Source: a virus
Reading direction: 5' to 3' (one strand)
IMG/VR virus record: IMGVR_UViG_3300025853_000429
Location: 1 to 30,294 of that record
Length of the DNA stretch: 30,294 nucleotides
Shown here piece after piece: positions 29,194-30,294 of this stretch. The notes beneath the pieces were generated by a model. It saw only the letters and a list, made by a program, of their open reading frames with translations. It did not search any database and had not been told where the DNA came from. Positions within the stretch are counted from its first letter, which is position 1. The number at the start of each line of letters is the position of its first letter. The translations under genes and the position numbers were made by a program.

Positions 29194-30294
29194 ATGACTG
29201 ACTTACAAGACACACTGCGCGGTAGATACGCGCATCGATCTATCGGGCAATACAGAGACACCTGTCCTGTCTGCTCACACACCCGAAGAAAATCCAATCA
29301 AAAGCAAAAAGTCTTGTCCATCAAGGTGACAGAGGACGGCGTCCGCTGGCTCTGCCACCATTGTGGTGAGAACGGAGGAACAGACAGAGTGGAAAAAACA
29401 GCAGAGATTAAAAAGTTTACGCCGCCAAAACAGAAAATAGAGGATGACGCCGTTGACTACCTTAGGTCACGCGGACTGTCTGACAAGGTAATCGCCTCGG
29501 GGCGAGTTGTCTCTGCCACGAAGTGGTTACGCAAAGCGAACGCAGAGGTGCCGGTGGTTGGCTTCCCATACGTTGATCCAAATACCGATAACATTTACGC
29601 GGTCAAATATCGTGGGATCGATATCAAGGATCACATTCAAGAGGGCAGCGCGACCAGCTTCTATGGCGTCGAGCGTATCGTTGATGAAGAGCCGATAGTT
29701 ATCGTGGAGGGGGAGATTGATTGCCTCAGCGCGAGAGAGGCTGGGGTGCGGAACGCAATTAGCGTCCCGAATGGCGCTCCCGTCAAGGTCAGTGACGGGA
29801 CAGTCGATCCATCGGAGGACCGGAAGTTCAACTACGTGTGGCAAGCACATGAGAAGTTGAAGAAGGCTGAGAAGATCGTCATCGCTGTAGATGGTGATGC
29901 TCCGGGCAAGGCCCTCGCGGAAGAACTGGCGAGACGCATAGGCAAGTCCAAGTGCTGGACCGTCGAGTTTCCTGACGATTGCAAAGACGCTAACGATGTT
30001 CTGCTGCGGCACGGCAAGGCAGAACTCCGCAACATGATTGATGCGGCAACTCCTTGGCCGATAGCCGGACTGTATGACACCGACCACTACGCTGATGCGG
30101 TGAAACATCTCTACCAGAACGGTGCTGGCAAGGGACTGACCACTGGCTTCGCTTGTGTAGATGAACTTTTCACGATTAAGAGCGGGATGCTTCACATCGT
30201 GACCGGTGTTCCGTCGATGGGTAAATCAGAGTTTGTTGATCAAATCTTATTCAACCTCGCTGCAACCTACGATTGGAAACATGCCATATGCAGC
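29194..30294 (+). CDS. Bifunctional primase-helicase (T7 gp4 / Twinkle-like), 3' end cut by window edge
   Basis: The frame begins at ATG 29194 behind a perfect GGAGGTGA and is still open at the right edge (367 codons visible). Order of domains: zinc finger Cys24, Cys27 ... Cys54, Cys57 (TCPVCSHT and WLCHHCGE) that recognises primase sites; TOPRIM primase core with VEGEIDCLSA (Glu172, Glu174) and VDGDAPGKAL (Asp233, Asp235); linker; then the start of the RecA-like hexameric helicase with TTGFACVDELFTIKSGMLHIVTG and the Walker A GVPSMGKSE (338-346). Walker B and later motifs lie outside the window. The protein unwinds DNA and makes primers at the phage fork. It follows the resolvase after 43 nt. 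Truncation is due to the window only. Confidence 0.93.
   Translation, partial: MTDLQDTLRGRYAHRSIGQYRDTCPVCSHTRRKSNQKQKVLSIKVTEDGVRWLCHHCGENGGTDRVEKTAEIKKFTPPKQKIEDDAVDYLRSRGLSDKVIASGRVVSATKWLRKANAEVPVVGFPYVDPNTDNIYAVKYRGIDIKDHIQEGSATSFYGVERIVDEEPIVIVEGEIDCLSAREAGVRNAISVPNGAPVKVSDGTVDPSEDRKFNYVWQAHEKLKKAEKIVIAVDGDAPGKALAEELARRIGKSKCWTVEFPDDCKDANDVLLRHGKAELRNMIDAATPWPIAGLYDTDHYADAVKHLYQNGAGKGLTTGFACVDELFTIKSGMLHIVTGVPSMGKSEFVDQILFNLAATYDWKHAICS

Noticed and set aside
29527-30195. 222-residue - strand frame opposite the primase-helicase
   Set aside because: The + strand carries the TOPRIM and Walker A motifs here; the reverse frame has no family signature.

Overview
The window reads as part of a temperate tailed-phage genome (free phage or prophage), probably a short-tailed podovirus-like phage of a marine alphaproteobacterium. 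This rests on gene content: a DUF7483-type fibre, a P22 gp10-like stabilisation protein, a T7 gp13-like GNAT-fold protein, a ~2,960-residue polyvalent ejection protein, a GTA-type 3TM holin, a Twinkle/T7 gp4-like primase-helicase and a tyrosine integrase. By eye base composition is near balanced, which argues against a low-GC SAR11 host. The host is inferred; no chromosomal gene is visible.

Region 1 (1-24371, + strand) is a long late operon in which most genes overlap or abut. In order: a 5'-truncated fibre gene, a tail-assembly-chaperone-like gene, a cassette of membrane or exported proteins (small TM protein, two signal-peptide proteins, TM/coiled-coil protein, two-TM holin-like protein), an exact parS-like 16-bp palindrome, then virion proteins (gp10-like, small protein, Gly/Ala-rich protein, gp13-like, two internal-virion-type proteins). 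The giant polyvalent protein follows, then GH24 lysozyme and a second membrane cassette (two-TM protein, 28-residue one-TM microprotein, 3TM holin). An Asp/Asn beta-hydroxylase and a small HNH-like basic protein end the operon. Terminase, portal and capsid genes are not in the window and presumably lie to the left.

Region 2 (24372-28722, - strand) is a compact early operon transcribed leftwards: a RecB/Cas4-like exonuclease, a Sak3/DUF1071 annealing protein, an SSB with an acidic tail, an HNH-like zinc protein, an unknown 146-residue protein, a DUF6378 protein, an RHH protein and an XRE-type HTH protein, all overlapping. After a short hairpin-containing gap comes the tyrosine integrase. Its stop codon directly abuts the stop of the late operon, so the two operons converge head to head with no spacer.

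Region 3 (28752-end, + strand) starts a second early operon from a 29-bp divergent gap: a RusA-type resolvase, then a primase-helicase cut by the right edge. The exonuclease, annealing protein, SSB, resolvase and primase-helicase together form a recombination-dependent replication module. The lysozyme and holins form the lysis module, and the polyvalent protein is probably injected with the DNA.

The most striking non-coding element is the canonical chromosomal parS sequence (TGTTTCACGTGAAACA) at 4701-4716. No parA or parB gene is visible. No tRNA, CRISPR, IS element or recognisable attP core was found. No gene-free stretch exceeds 60 bases.
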